NCBI GenBank assembly: GCA_022266195.1 | Contig: WHVY01000003.1 | Location: 8,990,001 to 9,054,000 of the forward strand | DNA length: 64,000 bases | Direction of reading: 5' to 3' | Source: Tetranychus cinnabarinus | Taxonomy: Eukaryota > Arthropoda > Arachnida > Trombidiformes > Tetranychidae | In this document: one piece after another, positions 33,660 to 45,836 of the stretch | Numbering within the stretch: position 1 is the first letter of the stretch | Layout: each line of letters starts with the position of its first letter | Notes under the pieces: generated by a model | What the model was told of the DNA's origin: nothing | The model's input: only the letters and a program-made list of their open reading frames with translations | Database searches by the model: none | Position numbers and translations under genes: made by a program

Positions 33660-35752
33660 ATGTCGATCAATGAAATTCCCGACGATTGTTTGCTTGCCAT
33701 TTTTGATTATATCGTTAACCTGGATGATTTAATAAACTGCTTTAAAGGTAAGTACCAAACGTTTTTTTACCACAAAAATCGTCCTTTTCCATTGTAAGGA
33801 GTGTGTCACGCAAAATTGACTCTTGTTTAAATCAAATAATATGCCTCAATTACATTATCAAGTTTGGAAAGGATATGTTCGGTTGTTTTTGATTTACATG
33901 GACGCAATTTTTATTCCTCCGACTCGTTATGATACCTTAGTTTTTTGTCTAAATCAGAAATCATTTTGAATTTATCAGGAGCAGATTTAACAGTATCATA
34001 GTCAGTTTGTGTGAAACCATCAAAAGTTGTTTCAATGTGAAGTTCAGTTCAATTCAATTCAATGACTTATTGCAAAAATTAAGTGATTTTCAATCTGACG
34101 AGAGTCAATGTTTCGTGACAGACACCCAATCAGTGATGGTTGCAAACTTTTAAGTCAACCTAATCGAAGATTTGCTGAATTGACCAGAGATAGTATCGCA
34201 TGAGGCAACTAGCTTCGGGCTCTGAGTGTTAGCAAAGTTTAATCTGAATAATAAACCTCTGTTATCTTTTAATTGTTACATGAACCAATCAGTTGGCTGC
34301 TGACGCGCAGTATTTGAATATTTTTACAGATATTTAATAAAGTCTTTTAATAAGTCATGTTTCGCTGGTTATGAGAGTAATTGACTAACGATTGAGCAAA
34401 TCAATATTTATATAATAAGTTTAATTTTATTACAGTGTGCGTGAAATGGAGCAATTTGATTGCTGAGCGGACTAAAAAAGTTAAATATTTGATCGGTAAG
34501 ATTCAAGTTTTACATATTTCTAGTTTTATTATGTTTCATGCTCATTGTGATCTTAATCGCAGAAATTTATATTTCCAGGTAAGCGTGATTATTCATCTGA
34601 TTATGTTTATTATCAAGGATCACGGCGAATTGATTCAACCTACCTTGGTACATTATTTACAAATTTGAAAGTAAGTTGAAATTATCAATCAAATTTCTTT
34701 TTGCATTTTTTATTGAATATTAATTTTTTATCCTTCTTATTAATTTAGATTACTGAATTGTCTCCTAAATTAAATTACAAAGTAGAAGACGCTATTGCAT
34801 TTGTCAGAAAACAAGAATCACTGAAAGGACTAATCAATCGTTTTGTTGTACCAATAGAAAAATATTGTGGTAAACTCGAAATGCTATCTGTCGCTAATAT
34901 CAATCCAAAAAATTTACGAAATAGTTCCAGGATAAAACAATTGGTCATTTGGAGTTATAGTCTAGCGGCTTTGGAAAGAGATGCACATTATTTGGAAAAC
35001 CTTGAAAGACTAAAGATTCAAATTCATGGTAATTATGGAAATATTTTGGTCACAAATGTTCGCTTATGCAAATCTGTCGTTCAGTCCCAGATACTTATTA
35101 CGATGGTCCAGTATTGGAAAAGCTCAAAATACTTGAGTTGTCCTGTCTTTCATTCTGTGATGCAGACTTTTTTCATGGTTTCCAGTTGATGGATTCATGT
35201 CCAAACTTACTAAGTGCACATATTTCCATGAATACGAATACTTGGTTTTTTGATGAAACTTTTAAACACCAATTTTTGCAAGATTTGGTTTTACAATTTG
35301 TAAGTATTTTTGAGATTTTTAGGTGTAAACTAATTGATTTTATTATATATTTACAGTATGGACTTGATGACGAAAATGATAACTGGAATAATTTAAAAAG
35401 ATTGTTTAAGAAATTTCCGAATCTCAAACATCTCGCGTTGAAGGGCCATTGTATTATAACAGATGAACATATCGAGCAGTTGGTTCACATTTTACCCAAT
35501 TTAGTGCTATTGGATGCTGTCGAGTGTCAGGAAGTCACTCAAAGAGCTGCTGATGATGTTAAAGATTATTGTAAAAGATATGGACGGAAAATCAAATTTT
35601 ACTTCGATGGAAATAAACATGAAATCGATTCAGATTGGCCGCAGTTATCTATTAAACACGAAGCAATTAGTCGAGGCTTGGATTTCATGAAACATTGCTT
35701 TCGCAAAAATTTTTTCGCTCTTTCACATTTTTTGATTCCAATTGATTATTGA
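33660..35752 (+). CDS. F-box/LRR protein, array copy 8
   Basis: Exons 33660-33747, 34436-34495, 34579-34670, 34749-35028, 35085-35299 and 35357-35752 give 376 codons plus stop. The start is MSINEIPDDC instead of MLINEIPDDC. Exon 4 is typical (ITELSPKLNYKVEDAIAFV). Intron 5 is only 57 nt, lacks the microexon-like block and has no stop in frame, so a retained-intron protein (19 extra residues, reading on from exon 5 into exon 6) is possible. Exon 6 resembles copy 7 (GHCIITDEHIEQLV). Ends HFLIPIDY. Confidence 0.84.
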
Positions 35753-36212
35753 AAAGTACTTATAAATATATTTGTTGTTCTTTACCTCGAAAGCTTATTC
35801 TAAGAGTTTCAACTTAATCTCTACTATTCATCCACTTTATGTAATCCATCAAATTAAGCGTTTAAAATTCAGCATTTTGACTGTAAAATTGAAAGTTTAC
35901 TCGAACAGAGGAAATTATTCAAAGGAAAATACAAATTTTATTTGAAAACTCTCTTCAATTTCTCATACTTATTTCTAAATATAATTTTGATCAAAATCAA
36001 AAGTGCAAAACAAAACTACCGCCAGAAGCTGTTCATCCAATGAAATTAAGTACCATCTATCAAAGAATTGAATCCAAGGAGATAACTTTGTGTAAAAATA
36101 GACTTTACCATTCTGGTAATCAATCCAATCTAGTGAATCGTCATTGATTCTTTTACCGTTTTACAATCACTAGACTCAAGAAAAACTGTAGTTTTAAGCA
36201 TTTTATGATAAA
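35753..36212 (+). promoter_or_regulatory. Class B 5' flank of copy 9
   Basis: Lacks the class A block. Instead 35853-36115 carries a block shared only with the flanks of copies 11 (42293-42555) and 13 (49240-49430): 'GTTTAAAATTCAGCATTTTGA', 'AACTCTCTTCAA', 'CAAAACTACCGCCAGAAGC', 'AGAATTGAATCCAAGGAG'. Probably a second promoter type. Confidence 0.5.
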
Positions 36213-38468
36213 ATGTTGATCAATGAAATTCCCGATGATTGTTTGCTAGCCATTTTTGATTATATGATTGACCTGGCTGATTTAATAAGCTGCTATAAAG
36301 GTAATTACCAATCATGTTTTGTTTATCAAAAAATTGCCATAGAAAGGGGTTTATCAAAATTGACCCTTGTTTAAATCGTAATTGCAATTTGTTTCAATTA
36401 CATTATCAAGTTGCAAAGGCTGTTAAGTTGTTCTTGAGTTACATCGAAGCAATTTGTATTTCTGTGACTTCTCATGATACCTTAGTTTTTTATGTTAAGA
36501 CTAAATCAAAAAACCATTTTCAACTTACCAGAGAGCAGATTTAACTGTATCATAGTCGGTTTGTGAGAAACCATCAAAAGTTGTTTCAATTTGACGAGAG
36601 TCAATTTTTCGTCACAGACACCCATTCAGTGACGATTGCAATTTTTTGGGCAAACCTAATCGACGATTTGCTGAATTGACCAGAGACAGTTTCGCATGAG
36701 TCAACTAGCTTCAGCCTCTGAGTATTCAAAATAAAAAATCATGATAAAGTTTCTTGTGAATAAATATTCTGCGTCATCTTGTGATTATTGCCTGACTAAA
36801 CCATCTGACTGTTTAGGCGCAGTATTTAAATATTTACACAGATGTTAAGTCTAGTGTTGTATTGTTACGAACCGAAAACAATATTGTTGTATTATTTTTG
36901 TTCTCAAAAATTTGCAACAAATATTAGAAGTAACAAGAACAGTACAAAATTTTGTTCAATTATTAATTCATTCATCTAAACATGAAATAAGGCAAAAAAA
37001 TTCACTAATGTGACTTTTAATAGCAACCAGTTGCCGCTGACATAATAAATTATGCTAAAGTGCTCGATATTTGAGTATAAAATGAGTAAAATTTTATTAC
37101 AGTGTGCGTTAAATGGAGCCATTTAATTGCTAAGCGGACTAAAAAAGTTAAATATTTGATCGGTAAGATTCAAGTTTTATCAATGTTTCATGCCATTGTG
37201 ATATTAATCTTAGAAATTTATATTTCAGATCAGCGTGGTTATTCATCTGATGCTGTTTATTATCCAAGACCATGTTTGTTCGATGCAACCTACCTGAGTA
37301 AATTATTTACAAATTTAACAGTAGGTTGATATTATTAATGAATTTTTTTTGCCTTTTAATTGAATTTCAATTTCCTTTGCTTATTAACTTAGATCGCTGA
37401 TTTGTCTATCAAGTTGAATTTTGAAGTAGAAAATGTTATTCAATTTGTCACCAAACAAAAATGTTTGAAAGGATTAATCAATCCACTCGACGAACCAATA
37501 GAAAAATATTGTGATAATCTCGAAATGCTATCTGTCGATGATTTCAATCCAAACAATTTACGAAATGGTTCCAGCATAAAGCAATTGGAAATTTTCAGTT
37601 ATAGTTTAGAGCATTTGAAAAGAGATGTTCATTTGTTCCCAAACCTTGAAAGACTAAAGATTAAGATTATTGGTAATTATGAAAATATTTTGCCCAGAAA
37701 TGTTGGCTCATGCAAATCTATCGTTTAGTTCCAGACAATCCCTACGATGGTCCAGTATTGGAAAAGCTCAAAATACTTGAGATGGCCTTCCGTCGTCCCT
37801 GTAATAACATTTTTTATGGTTTCCAGTTCATGGATTCATGTCCAAATTTACAAAGCGCACATATTTTCATGTGCGCTGATACTTGGGTTTTTGACGAAAC
37901 ATTGAAACACAATAGTTTACAAGATTTAGTTTTACAATTTGTAAGTATTATTCAGACTTTGTATGTAATTTCTTTTTTTTTTAGATATAAAAAGTTCAGA
38001 TAAATTCCAGATTAAGATCAACAAGGTTAGGTTAAGTCAAAATTACTCCATATAAATTAATTGATTTTTTATTTGCAGTATGGATACGAAAATGATAACT
38101 GGAATAATTTAAAAAGATTGTTTATGAAATATCCGAATCTCAAACATCTTTCGTTGAGGTGCCGTCAGGTTATAACAGATTCACATATCGAACAATTGGT
38201 TCGTATTTTACCCAATTTAGTGCTATTGGATGTTAGTGAGTGTCAGGAAGTCACTCAAAGAGCTGCTGATTATGTTAAAGATTATTGTAAAGGATATGGA
38301 CGATCAATCAAATTTTACTACAATGGGAATCGCACTGAAGTCACATCATATCGGCCTCAGTTATTCAATGAACGCGAATTGCTTACGCGAGGCTTTGATT
38401 TCATGAAAAATTGTTTTTTCAGAGACCATATACATCTGTCACTTTTCTTGATTCCAATTGATTATTGA
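36213..38468 (+). CDS. F-box/LRR protein, array copy 9 (class B flank)
   Basis: Exons 36213-36300, 37103-37162, 37229-37320, 37393-37672, 37729-37940 and 38079-38468 give 373 codons plus stop. Exon 1 donor is GTAATT; F-box DYMIDLADLISCYK. Exon 4 opens IADLSIKLNFEVENVIQFVTKQKCLKGLINP, a variant shared with copy 13. Exon 5 (AFRRPCNNIFYGFQFMDSC) resembles copy 7. Intron 4 acceptor CGTTTAG. Exon 6 has RCRQVITDSHIEQLVRILPNL, again close to copy 13. Microexon candidate 38011-38025. Ends LFLIPIDY. Confidence 0.85.
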
Positions 38469-39111
38469 AAAGTCCTTATTAATATATTTGTTATTTTGTA
38501 CCTCGAAAGCCCATTCAAAGAGTTTCAACTTAATCTCTTTTATTCATCCAATTTATTTCGCGATCAGTTTTTCTAGTCAATATTATCTATTGTCTAACCT
38601 AAAGAAATGTCTTTGTGGTCAAAGGATTACAACTTTAGATCCGTAGATAACTTTCATCGACGTTTCAAAAATAATGATGATAGGTAAAAGATGAATGATT
38701 GTTGCTATTTCTAAATAAAATAAACATTTATTCGATTGCTTCAGAGATAAATTGGTCTAAAAAAGTTTGATTTACGGTGAATTTGATTAAAAATGTTTAT
38801 GGTTCAAGATAGCGCAATAAAAATCAAAAGTAAAGCATTATTAGACTAAAATTGAATAGAGGCAACAATTTAGTATTCAGTAGTTCTCACTATTAATCAG
38901 GGTTAGATTGACAAAATCGGAGATTTTTAAGAATCTCGAGTGAAGTTGAATCCTTAAAATTAATCTCAATTTTTGTATTGCAATTAAGAATGTATCTCAA
39001 TCTACTGCTGACATCTATGTGAGCTACAGGAAAACAATATGAATCTTTCACCATTTTGGCTTCAATCACTAGACTCAAGGAAAACTGTAGTTTTAAGCAT
39101 TTTATGATAAA
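38469..39111 (+). other. Flanks between copies 9 and 10
   Basis: Shared 3' flank with poly(A) signal AATAAAATAAACATTT at about 38716, then class A block at 38998. No further feature. Confidence 0.5.
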
Positions 39112-41402
39112 ATGTTGATCAATGAGATTCCCGATGATTGTTTGCTAGCCATTTTTGAATATTTGGTTAACACAGATGATTTAATAAACTGCTATGAAGG
39201 TAAGTACCAATCATGTTTCTAATATGTATCATAAAAATCGTTGTATTGATTGACTGTTGTTGAAATCGTAAATATATTATGTCTCAATTACCAAGTACAT
39301 CAAGTTTGAAAAGGCTGTTCAGTTGTTGAGCTACATGGACCCAATTTGTATTCCTTTGACTTCTTATGATACCTTAGTTTTTTATGTTCAGACTAAATCA
39401 AAAACTATTTTGAGTAGATTTAACTGTATTATGTTCGGTTTGTGTGAATTCAAAAAGTTGTTTCAATTTGAAGAGAGTCAATTTTTCGTGACAAACACCA
39501 GTTCAAGGACGATTCAGTGACGATTGCAATTTTTTGGGCAAACCTAATCGACGATTTGCTGGATTGACCAGAGATAGTTTCGCATAAGGCAACTAGCTTC
39601 GGCCTCTGAGTAACCAAAATAATAATTCATTATAAAAGTTTCATCTTGTGATTATTGCATGACTAAACCACTTGTCTGTTTACGCGCAGTATTTAAATAT
39701 TTTTACAGATTTCAAGTCTAGTGTTATATTGTTCCGAACCAAACAATGGACAATTTATCTTAGGCTCTACATATCCATGGAACAACTGATTATTTTTGTT
39801 CTCAGAAATTTGGATCCAATAGAAGTAACAAGAACAGTACAAAATTTTGTTGCATTCTTAATTCTTACAACTAAACATGAAATAAGGCAAAAAAGTTCAC
39901 TGATGTGACTTTTGATAGCAACCAGTTGTCGCTGACATACAAAATTTTGGAACAAGGACAAAAACAATTTACTTTTTTTCAATCTATCGGAACAATACAA
40001 CACTAGTTGAGTCATGTTGTGTTAGTTTTAAAAGTATTATTACTTTTTAAAATTGAATAACGATGAATAAAATTTGATTACAGTGTGCGTTAAATGGAGC
40101 TATTTAATTGCTAAGCGGGCTAAAAAAGTTAAATATTTCGGTAAGATTGAAGTTTTATTAATGTTTCATGCTCATTGTGATCTTAAGCGCAGAAATTTAT
40201 ATTTCCAGGTGTCGTTGGTTATTCATCTGATTATGTTTATTATCCAGGATCACGACAAATTGACTCAACCTGCCTGAGTAAATTATTTACAAATTTACAG
40301 GTAGGTTGAATAAAACTTATTTTTTATTTTTAATTAAATATTAATTTTCTTATTTATCTTATTAACTTAGATTGCTTCATTGTCTCTTGGATTACATCGC
40401 AAAGTAGAAGATGCTATTGAATTTGTTAGGAAACAAAAATCTTTGAGAGGATTAATCAAAAGATATCGCGGACCAATAGAAAGATATTGTGATAAACTCG
40501 AAATGCTATCTGTCGATAATTTCAATCCAAACAATTTACGAAATGGTTCCAGCCTAAAGCAATTGAATGTTGAGAGATATAGTTTAAAGTCTTTGGAAAG
40601 AGATGTCCATTATTTGCCAAACCTTGAAAGACTAAAGATGTGCACTAAAGGTGATTATGGAAATATTTTACCCAGAAATGTTCATTTATGAAATCTATCG
40701 TTCAGTCCCAGACAATCGCTACGATGGTCCAGTATTGAAAAAGCTCAAAATACTTGAACTGGCCTTTCATCGTACCTGTGATAACATTTTTTATGGTTTC
40801 CAGTTGATGGATTCATGTCCAAATTTACAAAGTGCACATATTTTCATGGCCGCTAATGCTTATTTTTTCGATGAAACATTGAAACACAAATGTTTGCAAG
40901 ATTTGGTTATAGAGTTTGTAAGTATTGTTCAGATTTGAAATGTTACAAGGATACAAGGTTAGGTTAGGTCAACATGGAAAAGGTCGTTTGTTCAAAATTT
41001 TTCCATATAAACTAATTGGTTTTATATTTACAGGCTGGATACCATAATCATAACTGGAATAATTTAAAAAGGTTGCTTATGAAATACCCGAATCTCAAAC
41101 ATCTTTCGTTGAGGATTGGGAGTATTAAAGATGCACATATCGAGCAATTGGTTGACATTTTACCGAATTTAGTGCTATTGGATGTGGGAAAGTGTAGCGA
41201 AGTCACTCAAAGAGCTGCTGATTATGTTAAAGATTATTGTAAAAAACATGGACGCACAATCAAATTTTACTTCAAAGGGAATCGCGATGAAATCGGTTCA
41301 GATTGGCCGATTAAATACGAAGTAGTTCGAGGCTTTGATTTCATGAAACATTGCTTTTTCAAATGGCATGGATTGCTTTCAAAATTTTTGATTCCAATTT
41401 AA
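39112..41402 (+). CDS. F-box/LRR protein, array copy 10
   Basis: Exons 39112-39199, 40084-40140, 40209-40300, 40371-40650, 40706-40917 and 41034-41402 give 365 codons plus stop, the shortest complete copy. Exon 2 lost one codon net (KYFG in place of KYLIG) without a frame change. F-box EYLVNTDDLINCYE. Intron 4 donor GTGATT, 55 nt. Exon 6 is shorter near the end (SDWPIKYEVVRGFDF) and stops after FLIPI, two residues early. The microexon block in intron 5 is degenerate. Confidence 0.84.
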
Positions 41403-41704
41403 AGGTATGTCTTTGTGGGCAAAGGATTAGAACTTTAGATAACTTTCATCGACGTTTCAAAAATAATGATGATTGGTAAAAGATAAATCATTGTAATTAT
41501 TTCTAAATAAAATAAACATTTATTCGCTTGCTTTGGAGATGGATTGGTCTAAAAAAGTTTGATTTACTATGAATTTGATTAAAAATTCTTATGGTTCAAA
41601 ATATTGCAATAAAATTTCAAAATAAAACATGATTAGACTCTAAATTGAATTGAGGCAACAATTTTCAGTGCACTAGCAATCAGGGTTGAGTAGATAAAAT
41701 CGGC

Positions 41705-42045
41705 AATTTCTTTCATAGTCACCCTTTAAGCAATAAGCTATGATGAGCATTCATTCATTTCATTTCAAGAGTATTCATAAAAAAATTATCAGCCACATAT
41801 GTAAGCATTCATGGGCGCGAAGTGAGCATCATTATCTAATAGGCCTTCGTATACACATTTGAGGCAACAAAATATCACGAATGTCTAGGTCAATTATACC
41901 TAAACATGACTTGGCTAGGCTCACTGGGTAAGCTTGTCGGACGCTGAGAACGAGAAGGAAACTGATGATGATGGGAATTACTGGAGAATGAGGAAGATGA
42001 GTTGTTTACATAATCCATAGATGAATGGTTCCCTAAGTTAGGACG
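41705..42045 (-). pseudogene. ATG4: ATG4 fragment d with ATG4 3' flank
   Basis: Left part equals the DNA just downstream of the real ATG4 stop (compare 61650-61830, e.g. CACATATGTAAGCAT). The right part is a few codons around SCLG and the Ser/His-rich insert region (SLPSEP to HPSMD), brought together by internal deletions. The joint with F-box flank is the same as at the real array end near 61648. Confidence 0.85.
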
Positions 42046-42292
42046 TTACATTTTGATCAAATCTCGTGATTTTCAAGGAAATCGCTATTTGTTTTTTTCA
42101 TTGTAAAATTAGGCTCCGAGACTATTTTTACTCGAAGTGCTTTTCTAGTACCATCTCATGTTGAGCTCTCATTTAGAGTTTAATTAGAGCTATTTTAGTT
42201 TTTTTTAATTAATTAGACATTATATGTGACATAGGTCTAGAAAATAAATGTTATTCAGCCTTATTAATCTAATAAATGATTTAATTTAACCC

Positions 42293-42555
42293 GTGCGTTT
42301 AAAATTCAGCATTTGACTGAAGAATTGAAAGTTCTCTTCAACAGAAGGAAGTTTATCTCAAGAAAATATTATTTGAAAACTCTCTTCAACCTCTCATCCT
42401 TATTCAAATATTTACATTAAATCAATATTTCTACATGTAATTGTGATCAGTTTCAAACAAAAGTGCAAAACAAAACTACCGCCAGCAGCTGTTCATCCAA
42501 TGAAATCAAGTATCAGCTATCAAAGAATTGAATCCAAGGAGATAACTCCTCTGTA
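42293..42555 (+). promoter_or_regulatory. Class B 5' flank block of copy 11
   Basis: Same block as before copies 9 and 13, about 130 bp before the start codon (ACTACCGCCAGCAGC; AGAATTGAATCCAAGGAG). Confidence 0.5.
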
Positions 42556-42687
42556 AAAATAGGCTTTGCCGTGAGTCACTATTGAATCTTTTGCATTGCA
42601 AAATTACCAATTCTGGCTACAATCACTAGACTCGGGGGAAATTGTAGTTTTAAGCATTTTACTATAAATGTTTTAATATTAAAAAGG

Positions 42688-45191
42688 ATGATCAATGAAA
42701 TTGCCGATGATTGTTTGCTCGCCATTTTTGATTATTTAAACAACCTGGAGGATATACTAAACTGCTATAAAGGTAAATACCAATTATGTTTTTGTATATC
42801 ACAAAAATCGTCTATTTCCATAGTTGGGAGTGTGGCACGCAAAATTGACCCTTGTTCAAATCGTAAATATAATATGTTTAAAATTTAGACTTCAAATAAC
42901 ATTAGCAAGTTTGAAAAGTGTTCAGTTGTTCTTGAGTTACATCGACGCAATTCGTAGTCGGTTTGTGTGAAATCATCAAATTTTGTTACAATTTGAAGTG
43001 CAGTTCAATTCAATTCAATGTCTCCTTTCAAAAATAAAGTTACTTTCAATTTAAAGATAGCCAATTTTTCGTGATAGACGCCCAATTTTTCAGCCAAACC
43101 TAATCGACGATTTGCTGAATTGACCAAAGATAGTTTCGAATGAGTCAACTAGCTTCAGGCTCTGAGTAACTCAAAATAGCTTATTTAAAAGTTTCATCTG
43201 AATAAACTTTTTTTGTCATCTTGTGATTATTGCACAACCATGTGACTGTTTAGGCGCAGCATTTAAATATTTTTACAGAAGTTGAGTTTATTGTTCCGAA
43301 CAGAAAATATTATTTTAAAAATAATATTGTTGTATTATTTTTGTAATAAAAAACTGAGACAAATAGAAGTAAAAAGAACAATACAAAGTTTTGTTTCATT
43401 CTTAATTCATTCATCTAAACATGAAACAAGTCAGAAAAAGTTCACTGATGTGACTCTTGATAGCTACCAGTTGTCGCTGGCATAGAAAATTATGCTAAAG
43501 TCCGATATTTGACCCATTTCTCAATCGGAAAATTGTTTTGGAGGTTTGTTATTATTGTTTTATTTTTGTTCTGATCTGATCTTTCTGATATTTTGTTATT
43601 TAATGCAAACAAATATGGAAATTCGAAACAAAATTCAAGAACAGAAACAAAAACAATTAGTTTTTTTTTCAATTTATCGGAACAATTCAACACTGGTTAA
43701 GTCCTGCAGTGTTGGTTTTGAAAGTATTATTACTTAATTCAGTAAAATTTTATTACAGTGTGCGTTAAATGGAGCCAATTAATTACTAAGCGGACTAAAA
43801 AAACTAAATATTTAATATGTAAGATTCGAGTTTCATTGAGGTTTAATGCTCATTGTGATCGATTTCTTAATCTTTAAAATTTATATTATTTTCAGATGAT
43901 CCTGGTTATTCATCTGACACTGTTTATTATCAAAGATCACGTTTGATTGATTCAACCTGTCTGAGTAAATTATTTACAAATTTAATAGTAGGTTGATATT
44001 ATTAATCAATTTTTTTCTGCATTTTAATTGAATATTATTTTTCTTATTAATCTTACTAACTCAGATTGCGGGTTTGACTCCTGATTTATATAATGAAGTA
44101 GAAGATGCTATTGAATTTGTTAAAAAGCAAGAATCTTTGAAAGGATTAATCAATCCCTTTCTCGAACCAATAGAAAAATATTGTGATGAACTCGAAATGC
44201 TATCTGTCGATAGTTTCAATCCAAACAATTTAAGAAATGGTTCCAGCATAAAGCAATTGGATGTTCTGAGTTATAGTCTAGAGGAGTTGAAAAGAGTTGC
44301 ACATCATTTGCCAAACCTTGAAAGACTAAAGATTCAAATTAATGGTAATTATGGTAATATTTTGCTCAGAAATTTTCATTTATGAAAATCTATCGTTCAG
44401 TTCTAGACAATCGCTACGATGGTCCAGTATTGGAAAAGCTCAAAATACTTGAGATTTATCACTATTACGATTGCTTCCCTGCAGAACAATTGTTTTATGG
44501 TTTCCAGTTGATGGATTTATGTCCAAATTTACAAAGTGCACATATTTGGATGGATACTACTGCTTGGTTTTTTGATGAAACATTGAAGCATAAAAGTTTA
44601 CAAGATTTAGTTTTACAATCTGTAAGTATTGTCAAGATTTGAAATGTAATTGTTTTTTGAATCATAAATATTTAATTAGATATTAATACATTTCAGATTT
44701 AAATCAACAAGGTTAGGTAAAGTCAACATGGACCGGTCATCTGGGCAAAATTTTTCCATATAAACTAATAATTGATTTTATATTTGCAGTATGGATCCGA
44801 GTACGGACATGCAAATAATACCTGGAATAAATATAAAAGATTGCTTATTAAATTTCCGAATCTTAAACATCTTTCGTTGAGGGGTATTTGGAATATAATG
44901 GATGAACATATCGAGCAATTGGTTCACATTTTACCCAATTTAGTGCTATTGGATGTTAGGGCGTGTCACGAAGTCACTCAAAGAGTTGCTGATTATGTTG
45001 CAGATCATTGTGAAAGAAATGGACGATCAATCAAATTTTACTTCAAAGGAAATGAACAGGAAATCAAATCAGATTGGCCTCAGTTATCCAGTGAACACGA
45101 AGCAATAAGTCGAGGCTTTGATTTCATGAAACATTGCTTTCTCAAAGACCATAGGTGCCTTTCTCCTTTATTGATTCCAATTGATTATTGA
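42688..45191 (+). CDS. F-box/LRR protein, array copy 11 (class B flank)
   Basis: Exons 42688-42772, 43759-43818, 43896-43987, 44065-44344, 44401-44621 and 44790-45191 give 379 codons plus stop. The start differs: ATGATCAATG replaces ATGTTGATCAATG, so the protein begins MINEIADDC, one residue shorter, with the usual Pro replaced by Ala. Exon 5 (YYDCFPAEQLFYG) resembles copies 3 and 6. Exon 6 begins YGSEYGHANNTWNKYKRLL, several residues longer than most. Microexon candidate 44697-44711. Ends PLLIPIDY. Confidence 0.84.
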
Positions 45192-45836
45192 AAAGTACTT
45201 ATTAATAAATTTGTTGTTGTTTACCTCAAAAGCCCATTCGAAGAGTTTCAACTTAACCTCTATTATTCATTCACTTTATTTCTAGTGAATATTATCTATT
45301 GTCTAACCTAAAGAAATGTCTTCGTGGTCAAATGATTAGAACTTTAGATCCGTAGATAACTTTCATCGAGGATTCAAAAAGAATGATGATAGGTAAAAGA
45401 TAAATGATTTTAACTATTTCTAAATAAAACAAACATTTATTTGATTGTTTTGGAGATAGATTGGTCTAAAAAAGTTTCGGTGAATTTGATTAAAAAAGTT
45501 TATGGTTCAAGATATTGCAATGAAATTTCAAAGTAAAACATGACTAGACTAAAATTGAATAGAGGCAACAATTTTCAGTGAACTAGTAATCAGGTTAAGT
45601 TAACAAATTCGAAGATTTTTAAGAATCTGTAGTGAAGTTGAATCCTTGAAATTATAATCTCAATTTTTTGTGTCGTATTATTAATAACAATCTTCTGCTG
45701 ACATCTATGAGTACTACAGCGAAAAACAATTTCAAATGATACATTCTGATCAAATCTAGAGATTCACCATTGAAACCCATTTTGGCTACATTTGCTAGAT
45801 TCAATGATAAACTAGTTTTAAGCATTTTATGATAAA
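45192..45836 (+). other. Flanks between copies 11 and 12
   Basis: Shared 3' flank with AATAAAACAAACATTT near 45422, then class A block at 45688. No other feature seen. Confidence 0.5.

Larger units (their letters stand above)
41403..42687 (+). other. Spacer with ATG4 fragment d and a class B flank
   Basis: Order: F-box 3' flank; start of a class A-type flank up to about 41704 (AATCAGGGTTGAG...CGGCAATTT); ATG4 downstream flank and coding fragment d; about 250 bp unassigned (42046-42292); class B block 42293-42555. Confidence 0.6.

Noticed and set aside
35066..35752. 228-codon continuous frame across exons 5 and 6 of copy 8, as if intron 5 did not exist.
   Set aside because: GTAAGT and TTTACAG borders are kept as in all other copies; the 57-nt intron merely lacks a stop. 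Retention is noted as possible only.
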